From assembly GCA_015063805.1 (NCBI GenBank), contig SVTK01000012.1, positions 1 through 64,000 of the forward strand: a DNA stretch of 64,000 bases, in the 5' to 3' direction. How positions within the stretch are numbered: the stretch's first letter is position 1; each line of letters opens with the position of its first letter. The position numbers and the translations under genes are program-made. The stretch comes from Oscillospiraceae bacterium. Lineage in GTDB: Bacteria; Bacillota; Clostridia; Oscillospirales; CAG-272. The notes under the pieces were generated by a model. It did not search any database and had not been told where the DNA came from. It worked only from the letters and a program-made list of their open reading frames with translations. Shown one piece after another: positions 45,625 through 54,425 of this stretch.

Positions 45625-47871
45625 ATGGGTGAGGTGATGCCGTACATGACCGAGCATCCCGATGACGCGGGGATCATTCGGATCGGTGGGAGTATAGAGC
45701 ACGTCATTTACAGCAATGAGGAAAATGGTTATTCCATCTGCGATATGGGCACCGATGACGACGAGCTGATTACCATCGTCGGCACGATGCCCTTTATTGC
45801 CGAGGGGGAAGAGGTGGTTGTGTATGGGAAATGGATCCACAACCCCAAATATGGCCGTCAGTTTGCAGTGCAGAATTACGAGAAAATCCTCCCTGCCGAT
45901 GTGAATTCCATCCTTCGCTATCTTTCCTCGGGGAGCATTAAAGGGATAGGCCCCAAAACGGCCCTCCGAATTGTGGAAGCTTACGGTGCAGAGAGCTTTG
46001 ATGTGATCGAGCACCATCCCGACTGGCTGGCGGAGGTCAAAGGAATATCCCGTAAGTCCGCGGAGAAGATTTCGGAAGAGTTCCGCGCACAGTCGGGAAT
46101 GCGGTCGGCAATGCTCTTTTTCCGGGATTTCTTCGGTCCTGCCACCACCATGCGAATCTATAAAAAGTGGGGCGGCGGCGCAGTGGATATTGCGAAACAT
46201 AACCCCTACCGCCTGTGCGATGAAATAGACGGCGTTGGCTTTGAGCGTGCCGACGCCATGGCTGAGCGGCTTGGTCTTGCCCGGGACAGCGCGGCGAGGA
46301 TCAACAGTGGGATTCGCTATTTGCTGACGGTGAACGGAATCCAGAACGGTCATGTGTGTCTGCCTCGGGAAAAACTGGCGGACTCCGCGGCAGCTTTGCT
46401 CGGCGTGAGCCGTGAGCAGGCGGATGGTGCTATCTCCGATCTGCTCAAATACGATTTGCTGAAATATACCCGCATCGAAGGGGTACAGTTTATCTATCCC
46501 GAGGATGCCTACAACGACGAAAAATACATTGCAGAAAAGCTCGTTCTTCTGGAACGTACTTGCGCCGGGCTATCTCACGCGGATATTGAACGGTTTATTC
46601 TCAGAGAAGAGCAGGAGGGCGGCATATCTTACGCTGCGCAGCAGAAGCAAGCGATTTATGATGCCCTTCGTTCCGGCGTCATGCTGCTGACCGGCGGCCC
46701 CGGAACGGGAAAGACTACCGTGGTACGGGCACTGCTGGATATTTTCGAGAGCATGGGTTATAAGGTCGCTCTGGCCGCCCCCACCGGGCGGGCTGCCATG
46801 CGAATGTCAGCCGCCTGCGCAAGGGAGGCAAAGACCATCCACCGTCTGCTGGAGATGGAGTATTCCGAAAACGAGCGGATGCACTTCTCCCGGGATGAGA
46901 GCAATTTGCTTGGCGAGAATGTAATCATCATTGATGAGGCGTCCATGATTGACAATGCCTTACTGGCGGCTTTGCTTCGAGCCGTGAAACCGGGGGCGCA
47001 TTTTATCCTCATCGGCGATGCCGATCAGCTTCCCTCGGTGGGAGCGGGACGCGTTTTGTGGGATCTCATCGGCAGCGGCCGCTTTGCCACGGTGCGCCTG
47101 ACCGAGATCTTCCGCCAGGCCCAGTCCAGCCTCATCATTACCAATGCCCACCGGATCAACAGCGGAGAGATGCCGGTGCTGACGGTCAAGGACAACGACT
47201 TTTTCTTTCTGCCCCGTGGCGGAGAGCGGGAGATTGCCGCGACCGTGGCAGACCTTTGGCTGAATCGCCTGCCCCGGAGCTATGGGGAAGAGACTCGGGA
47301 TCGGATTCAGGTTATTTCCCCTTCCCGAAAAGGAGGGGCGGGAACCGAAAGCCTGAATATTGTCCTCCAGCAGGCCCTCAACCCCCCCGATCTGCAGAAG
47401 CGGGAGTATAAGTTCCGGGACATCACCTTCCGCGAAGGGGATCGTGTTATGCAGATCCGCAACAACTACGACCTGGAATGGGAGACTGAACATAAGCAGG
47501 GGCAGGGGATCTTCAACGGCGACATCGGCGTGATCAAAACCATTGATTCCCACGATCGGATGATGGAGATCAGCTTCGACGATAAGCTTGTGCGCTACGA
47601 TTTCAGCAATCTGGAGGATCTGGAGCACGCCTATGCCATTACGGTGCACAAAAGCCAGGGAAGTGAGTATCCCATTGTGATCCTGCCCGCATACAACTGC
47701 GCACAGATGCTGCTCACAAGAAACCTTCTGTACACCGCTGTCACCCGTGCCCAGAGCATGGTGATCGTGGTGGGAAGCGCAGATATTCTGCGGACTATGG
47801 TGGAAAATAACCGACAATCCATGCGATACACCGGCCTTGCATTCCGGTTGGCACGGGGAGAAAATGAATGA
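45625..47871 (+). CDS. recD2: RecD2-type ATP-dependent 5'-3' DNA helicase
   Basis: 748 residues from ATG 45625; a GTG one codon earlier is possible. The N-terminal part (OB-like, then HhH regions with GIGPKTALRIV and a KGISRKSAEKI repeat) is followed by Walker A LLTGGPGTGKTTVVRA near 355, Walker B IIIDEASMID and the C-terminal helicase motifs GDADQLPSVGAGRVL and VHKSQGSEYPIV. It is the RecBC-independent class used in repair and replication fork restart. AAAGGA precedes the start. Confidence 0.93.
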   Translation: MGEVMPYMTEHPDDAGIIRIGGSIEHVIYSNEENGYSICDMGTDDDELITIVGTMPFIAEGEEVVVYGKWIHNPKYGRQFAVQNYEKILPADVNSILRYLSSGSIKGIGPKTALRIVEAYGAESFDVIEHHPDWLAEVKGISRKSAEKISEEFRAQSGMRSAMLFFRDFFGPATTMRIYKKWGGGAVDIAKHNPYRLCDEIDGVGFERADAMAERLGLARDSAARINSGIRYLLTVNGIQNGHVCLPREKLADSAAALLGVSREQADGAISDLLKYDLLKYTRIEGVQFIYPEDAYNDEKYIAEKLVLLERTCAGLSHADIERFILREEQEGGISYAAQQKQAIYDALRSGVMLLTGGPGTGKTTVVRALLDIFESMGYKVALAAPTGRAAMRMSAACAREAKTIHRLLEMEYSENERMHFSRDESNLLGENVIIIDEASMIDNALLAALLRAVKPGAHFILIGDADQLPSVGAGRVLWDLIGSGRFATVRLTEIFRQAQSSLIITNAHRINSGEMPVLTVKDNDFFFLPRGGEREIAATVADLWLNRLPRSYGEETRDRIQVISPSRKGGAGTESLNIVLQQALNPPDLQKREYKFRDITFREGDRVMQIRNNYDLEWETEHKQGQGIFNGDIGVIKTIDSHDRMMEISFDDKLVRYDFSNLEDLEHAYAITVHKSQGSEYPIVILPAYNCAQMLLTRNLLYTAVTRAQSMVIVVGSADILRTMVENNRQSMRYTGLAFRLARGENE

Positions 47872-48635
47872 AAAAACGTTCTGTGCGGAGATTCCTGTGG
47901 TATTTGGCTGCGGTACCTCGCTGTGCCGTTTGCGGATGTTTGCTTGGTGCGGCGGAGGTTATGCGGGGGTACAGCGGTTCCGACGTGCTTTGCCCCGAAT
48001 GCCGTGCCGAATGGGAGAGGGAAAAGCTGACTCTCTGCGATGCCTGCGGTCTTCCGGCCGTGGACTGCCGCTGTATGCCGACCGCATTGCGCAAGGCCGG
48101 GGCAGAGACGCTGATCTGCCTTGGCGATTATTCGGCAGAAGGTGCTGTCGGGCGCATGATCCTTCGCCTGAAAAAGATCCGTCTTCGCCGCGCGGCCGCA
48201 TTTGCGGCGGCCCAACTCTCGCCAGGTATCAAGCGAGCACTCGTCATGGGCAACAGTTCACCTGATATCCTTACCGTGACCTGGACGCCACGCACAAAGA
48301 AGGCGAAGCGGAAATACGGTCATGATCAGGCTGAGCTTCTTGCTCGTACTTTGGCCGATGAATTGGGCTGTGCCTGTTTGTCTTTGATTCTGCGATGCCG
48401 TGAAAACAAGGAGCAGAAAATGCTCGGTGCAGAAGAGCGAATGGAAAATGTGCAGAAGGTTTTTGCAGTTAATCCCAAGTTCAGCGCGGCCGGAAAGACG
48501 ATTTTGCTGGTAGATGATGTGGTCACCTCCGGCGCATCTCTCGGACAGGCTTGTGCGCTCTTGCTGACTGCCGGTGCCGAGCGGGTTCTCTGCGCGGCAC
48601 CGGGACGCAGCAGATCGCGGAAAAATCAAAAATAG
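47868..48635 (+). CDS. comF: ComF-family phosphoribosyltransferase-like protein
   Basis: 255 residues, starting inside the recD2 stop (ATGA). The N-terminal third has CxxC zinc-finger pairs (RCAVCGCLL, CPECRAEW, LCDACGLPAVDCRC). A PRPP-binding motif ILLVDDVVTSGASLG is near residue 220. ComF acts in DNA uptake in naturally competent bacteria; here it is next to the RecD2 helicase, a related DNA-processing context. No other com gene is seen. The role in this organism is inferred. Confidence 0.85.
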   Translation: MKKRSVRRFLWYLAAVPRCAVCGCLLGAAEVMRGYSGSDVLCPECRAEWEREKLTLCDACGLPAVDCRCMPTALRKAGAETLICLGDYSAEGAVGRMILRLKKIRLRRAAAFAAAQLSPGIKRALVMGNSSPDILTVTWTPRTKKAKRKYGHDQAELLARTLADELGCACLSLILRCRENKEQKMLGAEERMENVQKVFAVNPKFSAAGKTILLVDDVVTSGASLGQACALLLTAGAERVLCAAPGRSRSRKNQK

Positions 48636-48637
48636 CA

Positions 48638-48666
48638 TTGCATTTTGTCGGCAAATCATGTATAAT
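48638..48666 (+). promoter_or_regulatory. Promoter of the mreB-family gene
   Basis: TTGCAT 48638-48643, 17-bp spacer, TATAAT 48661-48666. Confidence 0.7.
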
Positions 48667-48743
48667 ATTTGAAAGGTCTGTTTTGCAGATCCGCAAATCG
48701 GCATTTTGATGTGCGATTTTGCGTTTGGATGAAAGGGAGAACC

Positions 48744-49775
48744 ATGTTTACAAAAGATATTGGGATCGACCTTGGCACGGCGACGGTACTGGTTTATGTA
48801 CGCGGAAAGGGAATCGTGCTCAAGGAGCCTTCCGTTGTTGCCGTTAACACCGATACCGGTGCAATTAAAGCAGTGGGGAAACCTGCGCAGACCATGCTGG
48901 GCAGAACCCCCGAAAATATTATGGCAATCCGTCCCCTGCGGGATGGTGTGATCAGCCGTTACGATGTGACAATGGTGATGATCCGTGAATTTTTGCGCCG
49001 TGCGCTGGGGAATACTTTGCTTAAGCCCCGTGTGATCATCTGCATTCCCAGTGGAATTACCGAGGTAGAGGCGCGTGCCGTGCTGGATGCAGCCAAGCAG
49101 GCGGGCGCAGCGCGGGTACATCTGATTGAGGAGCCGGTAGCGGCCGCCATCGGCGCCGGGATAGACATTAACCGTGCCAACGGCAATATGGTCGTTGACA
49201 TCGGCGGCGGTACTACCGATATCGCCGTGATCTCACTCGGCGGCGTTGTGGTCAGCGATTCCGTAAAGATTGCCGGAGATAAGTTTGATGATGCCATTAT
49301 CCGCTATATGCGTCAGCAGCATAATATTCTGATCGGAGAACGCACAGCTGAGGCCATCAAGATCCGCATTGGTGCCGTTTACAGTCACCCCGAGCAGCAG
49401 TTTATGCAGGTCAAGGGCCGCTGCCTGATCCAGGGCCTGCCCCGCGTGGTCAACATCGGTTCTTATGAGATCATGCACGCTCTCACACCGCCCATCAGTG
49501 AGGTAATCGATGCTATTTGTGATGTCATTGAGCGAACGCCTCCCGGTCTGATCGGAGATATTATGAACAACGGTATTGTCATGACGGGCGGCGGAAGCCT
49601 GCTCTACGGCTTTGACCGTTTGATTGAGCATGTGACCAACATTCCCACCCGGGTGGCCCCCAAGGCTGTTTCCTGTGTGGCGATGGGGACGGGAATTGCC
49701 TTGGAAAGCTATGATCTCTTCTCGGAGAATGAGGTTTATGTCACCGCTGTGCGCAGTCCGCGCCAGGCGCAGTAA
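48744..49775 (+). CDS. MreB/Mbl-family actin-like protein
   Basis: 343 residues from ATG 48744 behind AAAGGGAGA. Actin-fold motifs: DIGIDLGTATVLVYV (phosphate 1), VVDIGGGTTDIAVISLGG (phosphate 2) and VMTGGGSLLYGF (adenosine). The start FTKDIGIDLGTATVL and KGKGIVL-like following segment resemble Mbl more than MreB. It forms membrane-associated filaments that guide wall synthesis. mreC and mreD are not adjacent. Confidence 0.93.
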   Translation: MFTKDIGIDLGTATVLVYVRGKGIVLKEPSVVAVNTDTGAIKAVGKPAQTMLGRTPENIMAIRPLRDGVISRYDVTMVMIREFLRRALGNTLLKPRVIICIPSGITEVEARAVLDAAKQAGAARVHLIEEPVAAAIGAGIDINRANGNMVVDIGGGTTDIAVISLGGVVVSDSVKIAGDKFDDAIIRYMRQQHNILIGERTAEAIKIRIGAVYSHPEQQFMQVKGRCLIQGLPRVVNIGSYEIMHALTPPISEVIDAICDVIERTPPGLIGDIMNNGIVMTGGGSLLYGFDRLIEHVTNIPTRVAPKAVSCVAMGTGIALESYDLFSENEVYVTAVRSPRQAQ

Positions 49776-49802
49776 TGGTTTTGATTTTACGGAGGTTTTT
49801 CG

Positions 49803-51236
49803 ATGGAATACTTGATCAAAGGTTATGAGCCCGCTTGCCTTTTCCGCTTTTTTGAGGAAATTTGTGCCATCCCCCACGGATCTCGCAACGAAGAGAAGAT
49901 TGCAGATTATCTGGTAGAGTTTGCCCGTGCACGTCAGCTGGATGTGTATCGGGATGAAATGCATAATGTATTTGTCCGCAAGCCTGCAACAGCAGGGCGT
50001 GAAAACGAACCTCCTGTTCTTTTGCAAGGGCACACTGATATGGTCTGTGAAAAAAATGCCGATGTTGAGCACGATTTCGCCCGTGACCCCCTTAAGCTTG
50101 CCCTGACCGATGACGGCAAGGTGTACGCCTGCGGGACAACCCTGGGCGCAGATGATGCCGTTGCTGTGGTGATTATGATGTCCCTGCTTGACGGCGCCCT
50201 GGATTCCCATCCCGCCCTGGAGTGCCTCTTCACCACCCAGGAGGAGATCGGTATGCACGGCGCAGATGCCTTTGACTGCAGCCTGATCAAAGCACGTCGG
50301 ATGATCAATCTCGATTCCGAATCGGACAATTCCGCGATTGTCGGCTGTGCCGGCGGAATTCGCTCGGATATGACAGTTCCCGTGACCCGTATTCCCTTTG
50401 CCGGGGAGGCGGTTTTTGTCAAGGTGAAAGGTCTGATCGGCGGCCATTCGGGTGAGAATATTCATATGGGGCGTGCCAATGCCAACAAAATTATGGGCCG
50501 ACTCCTGGCACAGCTGATGCGGGACGAAAGCCTCTGCCTGTGTACCATTGAAGGGGGGCTGAAGGATAATGCCATCCCTAGAGAGTGCAGTGCAACGATT
50601 TCTGTTTCGTCGGCAGCATTGGCAATGGAGACGCTGAAAAAGTCGGCGGAAGCGATTCGTGGCGAACTGGTAGCGGATGATGCAAATTTTGAGTTGGAAC
50701 TCAGCGCGGTAAGTTCACCTGCTGTGATGATGGATGAAGCGTCCACCCGTCGGGTTGTGACAGTGCTTGAACTTTCGCATTCCGGTGTTCTGGCAATGAA
50801 TCAAGTGATCGGCATTGTGGAATTTTCCCGCAATCTCGCAGTGATTCGTACCAAGGAAACCGAAGTAAGCATAGCTTTCTCCTCCCGTTCTCCCAAGGAG
50901 AGCCAACTGGATGCCTCTGTGCTGGAGCTGGATACGCTGGCAGCATTTGTCGGTGGATCGGTCACCCACCACAGCCGTTATCCCGGCTGGGATTACGCTC
51001 CGCAGTCGCCTCTTCGTGATGCCTATGTGGCCGCCTATATGCGATTGTTTGGGGAGAAGCCCATCATCAAGTCGATCCACGCCGGATTGGAATGCGGTCT
51101 GCTCAAATCCCGCATCCCTGACTTGGATATCATCGGTCTCGGGGCAAATCTTGAGAATATCCACTCTCCTCTTGAGAAGATGGAGCTTGCCTCCTGTGAG
51201 AAGCTTTGGAAGATTGTTGCCGAGCTGTTGAAATAA
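49803..51236 (+). CDS. pepD: Aminoacyl-histidine dipeptidase (M20, PepD type)
   Basis: 477 residues. M20 metallopeptidase: QGHTDMVCEKN with the first zinc His-Asp, GADDAVAVVIMM with the bridging Asp, TTQEEIGMHGA with the catalytic Glu, and the C-terminal SIHAGLECGLL with the last His. Xaa-His dipeptidases of this family are cytosolic and depend on two metals. RBS GGAGG 6 bases upstream; 27 bases after the mreB-family stop, so possibly co-transcribed. Confidence 0.93.
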   Translation: MEYLIKGYEPACLFRFFEEICAIPHGSRNEEKIADYLVEFARARQLDVYRDEMHNVFVRKPATAGRENEPPVLLQGHTDMVCEKNADVEHDFARDPLKLALTDDGKVYACGTTLGADDAVAVVIMMSLLDGALDSHPALECLFTTQEEIGMHGADAFDCSLIKARRMINLDSESDNSAIVGCAGGIRSDMTVPVTRIPFAGEAVFVKVKGLIGGHSGENIHMGRANANKIMGRLLAQLMRDESLCLCTIEGGLKDNAIPRECSATISVSSAALAMETLKKSAEAIRGELVADDANFELELSAVSSPAVMMDEASTRRVVTVLELSHSGVLAMNQVIGIVEFSRNLAVIRTKETEVSIAFSSRSPKESQLDASVLELDTLAAFVGGSVTHHSRYPGWDYAPQSPLRDAYVAAYMRLFGEKPIIKSIHAGLECGLLKSRIPDLDIIGLGANLENIHSPLEKMELASCEKLWKIVAELLK

Positions 51237-51240
51237 TTGA

Positions 51241-51290
51241 AAAATCACCGGGGTGTCATGCGGATTGCGTGACGCCCCGGTGATTTTTTG
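51241..51290. terminator. Bidirectional terminator
   Basis: A 21-bp stem (51241-51261 with 51267-51287, including two G-T pairs), loop GGATT, T run at 51284. It sits between pepD and the converging winged-helix gene. Confidence 0.9.
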
Positions 51291-51291
51291 T

Positions 51292-51969
51292 TTAGGACAA
51301 AGTTCTTCCGTACGGTGGAAGCAGAGAATAGCCCTTGCGGTAAATATGGCCGACCAGCCGGGGGATGTTTCCTTGTCGTGCAGCACGGTTCAGATTGTGA
51401 ATGTGAATCGGTATGCTGTTTGTTGGAAGATCATGTCGCGGGCGGCGGAGAAAGGCCGCCATGATATCGGCTTCTGTTGGATCCGTGCAGCGAACCAGCA
51501 GATGCAGAATCGTATGTTGGGCCGGTGTCAGAGATATTCGCCTGATACCGAGCATGACGGTATGCCTATCGGATGTAAGTTCAATTCCGTATCGATGGAT
51601 TGTATTCTGTGCATGACCGCGGAAAGCACCGAGGTTCTCAAGCGCAGCGGAGATTTCGGTAAACGAATAGGGAGCAGTAAGCTCCGCATCGGTGTTCGGT
51701 ATGCTTCTCCAACGATAAGACGGATTGCCGTGGCTGAGAACAAGCAGACGAATTTGGGGAAAGAATGTACGCAATTCCGTTACTGAGGGAAGTCCGTCGT
51801 CTTTGCGTGCCATACAAAGTACAGCTGCCGAAAAGGGGATTACCGACAGCCGTTCAAGGGGGATATCTTTTTGCGGAAGACAAAGCAGGAATCCCTCTTC
51901 CCGTAGTTTTTTGCTGAGTTTCGTAACGGTTACGGAAGGAAAATCGGAAGAAGAAAACAGCAGGATCAT
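51292..51969 (-). CDS. Winged-helix protein with receiver-like N-terminus lacking a clear phospho-Asp
   Basis: 225 residues from an ATG that overlaps the acyltransferase stop (ATGA, 51969-51966). The first 115 residues have the alternating hydrophobic strand pattern of a response-regulator receiver (MILLFSSSD, VIPFSAAVLCMARKDD, QIRLLVLSHG), but the DD pair and the strand-3 phospho-Asp are not recognisable. The last 85 resemble an OmpR-type wing: TPAQHTILHLLVR, IHIHNLNRAARQ, GHIYRKGYSLL. It is therefore a putative phosphorylation-independent regulator. No kinase is adjacent. Coupling to an acyltransferase suggests local regulation of it. Confidence 0.55.
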   Translation of the reverse strand: MILLFSSSDFPSVTVTKLSKKLREEGFLLCLPQKDIPLERLSVIPFSAAVLCMARKDDGLPSVTELRTFFPQIRLLVLSHGNPSYRWRSIPNTDAELTAPYSFTEISAALENLGAFRGHAQNTIHRYGIELTSDRHTVMLGIRRISLTPAQHTILHLLVRCTDPTEADIMAAFLRRPRHDLPTNSIPIHIHNLNRAARQGNIPRLVGHIYRKGYSLLPPYGRTLS

Positions 51970-53069
51970 GATTGATTCTGATCGATAAATCTGTCTTTTA
52001 GCCAAGCGGTGATCGGTTTCTCCAGAGCATGGCGGAAAAAGAGTGCAATGACAATACACACAAACCAGCCGATGAGAATAATGGTCACGTTGCCGGTAAT
52101 GCCATGCTTGCCCAAGAAGGACTTGCAGATGGCGTTGGAAAAAAGCTGAGCCAGGAAAAAGACATAGGCGATGGAACTGCAGTAGGAAAGCACACGAGAG
52201 CGTTCCAGATCGTCAAACTCAATGCCGGACATGCCGATGATCATAATGATGAAGCAAGGCAGACAAATCAGGCTGTACATCATGTAGTTGCCGAGAGCAA
52301 AGCCCTTTTTTACCGCCACAGTAATACCTGCTGCCATGAGGATGCTGATCACGACCATGGAAGCACGGTTATAGAGAATACGTCTTACCACAATGCTTTC
52401 ATCGAGCTTGGGTTTGAGCGAAGCAAGCAGAACACCAATCCCAAACTCAAGAAGTCTGAAAAACGGATTGGAATAAATATTGGAAATGCCGAACTTTGCA
52501 ACAACAAACGGCGAGTACAGAAGGATAAACGAACTTATACCGATGAGGATGATTTTCGCACGGACAGACAGCGGTTTAAAAACTTCCTGTAAAAATGGAT
52601 ACACCAGATAGCAGATCATCAGACAGGAGATGAACCAGGTTCCGCCATTGTGTGAGAAATTGAATAGAGAAGAAAAATTAGATTGGATCCCCAGCGCTTC
52701 GATGGGGGCCAGCCACAGGTTTTCCATGACCACCTTCATCGGTTCTCCCGATAAGCTCATCCTGTGGAAGATAAACAGCAGGGAAGTGAGGTAATACATG
52801 GGGACAATGGCGATCATTCGCTTGAGCCAGAATTTTCTTAACGCCTCTTTATTCATGATCTCAATTCCGGCGTAATTGACAAACAGAGTGTAGCCGGACA
52901 GCATAAAAAATGCGGTCATAAATACCGCACCCATTTGCGATACAGATTGAAGGATACCATAATCCGCGCCCAGATGAATTGTTGTGTGGAAGGCGCAAAC
53001 GACTGCGGCGGAAATCACGCGAAGAAGGTCTAGCCCTGCATATCTTTTTTTCAGTGCTGAATAATCCAT
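51966..53069 (-). CDS. Acyltransferase 3 family membrane protein
   Basis: 367 residues, about ten hydrophobic segments. The N-terminal segment GLDLLRVISAAVVCAFHTTI contains the R/K..FH motif of the Acyl_transf_3 (OafA/NRG-6) family, and FFMLSGYTLF is the conserved second-helix motif. Members O-acetylate or acylate sugars of surface polymers or export acyl groups. RBS GGAGAAAAATC. No glycan gene cluster is adjacent, so the substrate is unknown. Confidence 0.88.
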   Translation of the reverse strand: MDYSALKKRYAGLDLLRVISAAVVCAFHTTIHLGADYGILQSVSQMGAVFMTAFFMLSGYTLFVNYAGIEIMNKEALRKFWLKRMIAIVPMYYLTSLLFIFHRMSLSGEPMKVVMENLWLAPIEALGIQSNFSSLFNFSHNGGTWFISCLMICYLVYPFLQEVFKPLSVRAKIILIGISSFILLYSPFVVAKFGISNIYSNPFFRLLEFGIGVLLASLKPKLDESIVVRRILYNRASMVVISILMAAGITVAVKKGFALGNYMMYSLICLPCFIIMIIGMSGIEFDDLERSRVLSYCSSIAYVFFLAQLFSNAICKSFLGKHGITGNVTIILIGWFVCIVIALFFRHALEKPITAWLKDRFIDQNQS

Positions 53070-53114
53070 GATTTTTCTCCGATCCGTTGAGTTTTTTGAG
53101 GGGTATCATGTCAC

Positions 53115-53144
53115 ATTATATCATGTCCGCGCAAGAAATGTCAA
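53115..53144 (-). promoter_or_regulatory. Promoter of the acyltransferase-regulator pair
   Basis: Minus strand TTGACA (53144-53139), 18-bp spacer, TATAAT (53120-53115). Confidence 0.65.
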
Positions 53145-53202
53145 CGGATTTGCTCTGTTCCAAATTATTTTTAAAGTTTTTGGGGAAAAATAAAAAATCC
53201 TC

Positions 53203-53231
53203 TATACAAACACAAAAAAATATGCTATAAT
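53203..53231 (+). promoter_or_regulatory. Promoter of rlmB-like gene
   Basis: TATACA 53203-53208 (weak -35), 17-bp spacer, TATAAT 53226-53231, in a very AT-rich spacer. Confidence 0.5.
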
Positions 53232-53289
53232 ATATTGAATAATACAATGTATACGTATGCTTTCATCGCAGAAAATAAAGGATTTTACT

Positions 53290-54396
53290 ATGGAACAGAA
53301 AAATAAACAGACTCACGAAGGGGGCGCGGCACGCAAACCCCAGCAAAATCATCGCCGCAATTCTGGCAAGCCCAACGGTGCACACAAGAATAATCGCACG
53401 GCTGAAAATCAGCAGACACAGCCGAAGAAGGATTACAAAAACAGGAATCAGACAGACAAGCCCGCTGACAATAAGCGATATCAGGAGAAGAATAAATCAT
53501 TCTCCCGGGGTGGAAAGCAGCGTGGAGGCCGCGGGGCTCATTTCAATACGGGAAATGCTGAAGATATCAAGCTTCGTCACAACGAGTATGTTGCCAACTA
53601 CGAGGTTGATGAAGAGCTTCTCGATGGACGTAATGGTGAACTCCATCCCGATGCGCAGGGAGACAGCGGTGCTGTTGCAGGACGCAATGCCGTGCGCGAA
53701 CTGCTGAAATCCGACCGATCCATTGACAAGATTTTTGTTCGCCGCGGGGACCGTGAGGGTTCCATCGTGGTTTTGGTGGCGGAGGCGGTAAGCCGCGGGA
53801 TTCCTGTTATCGAAGTGGAGAAAAACAAGCTGGATATGCTTGCCGGCTACGCGCCTCATCAGGGCATTGTTGCTCTTGCGGCAGCAAAGGAATATTCCAC
53901 GGTTGAGGACATTCTTGAAATCGCCAAATCCAGAGGGGAGAAGCCTCTGATCGTCATTGCAGACGGAATTGTGGATCCCTATAATCTTGGTGCACTGATC
54001 CGCTGTGCAGAATGTGCGGGTGCTCATGGTCTGATTATTCCCAAGCGCCGGGCAGTTGGACTTACTCCCGTTGTGACAAAGGCATCTGCCGGGGCTATTG
54101 AACATCTTGCCATTGCCAAGGTGTCCAATATCGCACAGACACTGAGTTGGCTCAAAAAGCAGGGCGTTTGGACTTACGCAGCTGAAGCCGGCGGGAGAAG
54201 CTATCATGATACGGATTTTCGTGGACCGGCCGCCATTGTGTTTGGCAGTGAAGGAGACGGCGTGTCCAGCTTAATTATGGAAAGATGCGATTTTATCACC
54301 TCAATCCCCATGTATGGCAAGGTCAATTCTTTCAACGTTTCCACCGCGGCCGCGGTGATTCTCTCCGAAGCTGCAAGACAGCAGCGCGCAGACTAA
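53290..54396 (+). CDS. rlmB: SpoU/TrmH-family RNA 2'-O-methyltransferase (RlmB-like)
   Basis: 368 residues from ATG 53290 (AAAGGAT upstream). The first 115 residues are a basic, Asn/Lys/Gln/Gly-rich disordered extension, absent in short RlmB proteins. A substrate-binding domain (GRNAVRELLKS, near 135-210) precedes the trefoil-knot SPOUT domain: DGIVDPYNLGALIRCAECAG, IVFGSEGDGVSSLIMERCD and IPMYGKVNSFNVSTAAAV. It methylates a ribose in 23S rRNA (G2251 in E. coli). RNA target inferred from family. Confidence 0.9.
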   Translation: MEQKNKQTHEGGAARKPQQNHRRNSGKPNGAHKNNRTAENQQTQPKKDYKNRNQTDKPADNKRYQEKNKSFSRGGKQRGGRGAHFNTGNAEDIKLRHNEYVANYEVDEELLDGRNGELHPDAQGDSGAVAGRNAVRELLKSDRSIDKIFVRRGDREGSIVVLVAEAVSRGIPVIEVEKNKLDMLAGYAPHQGIVALAAAKEYSTVEDILEIAKSRGEKPLIVIADGIVDPYNLGALIRCAECAGAHGLIIPKRRAVGLTPVVTKASAGAIEHLAIAKVSNIAQTLSWLKKQGVWTYAAEAGGRSYHDTDFRGPAAIVFGSEGDGVSSLIMERCDFITSIPMYGKVNSFNVSTAAAVILSEAARQQRAD

Positions 54397-54425
54397 CCAA
54401 TTACTGAGCAAGGAGTTTGGAATTT

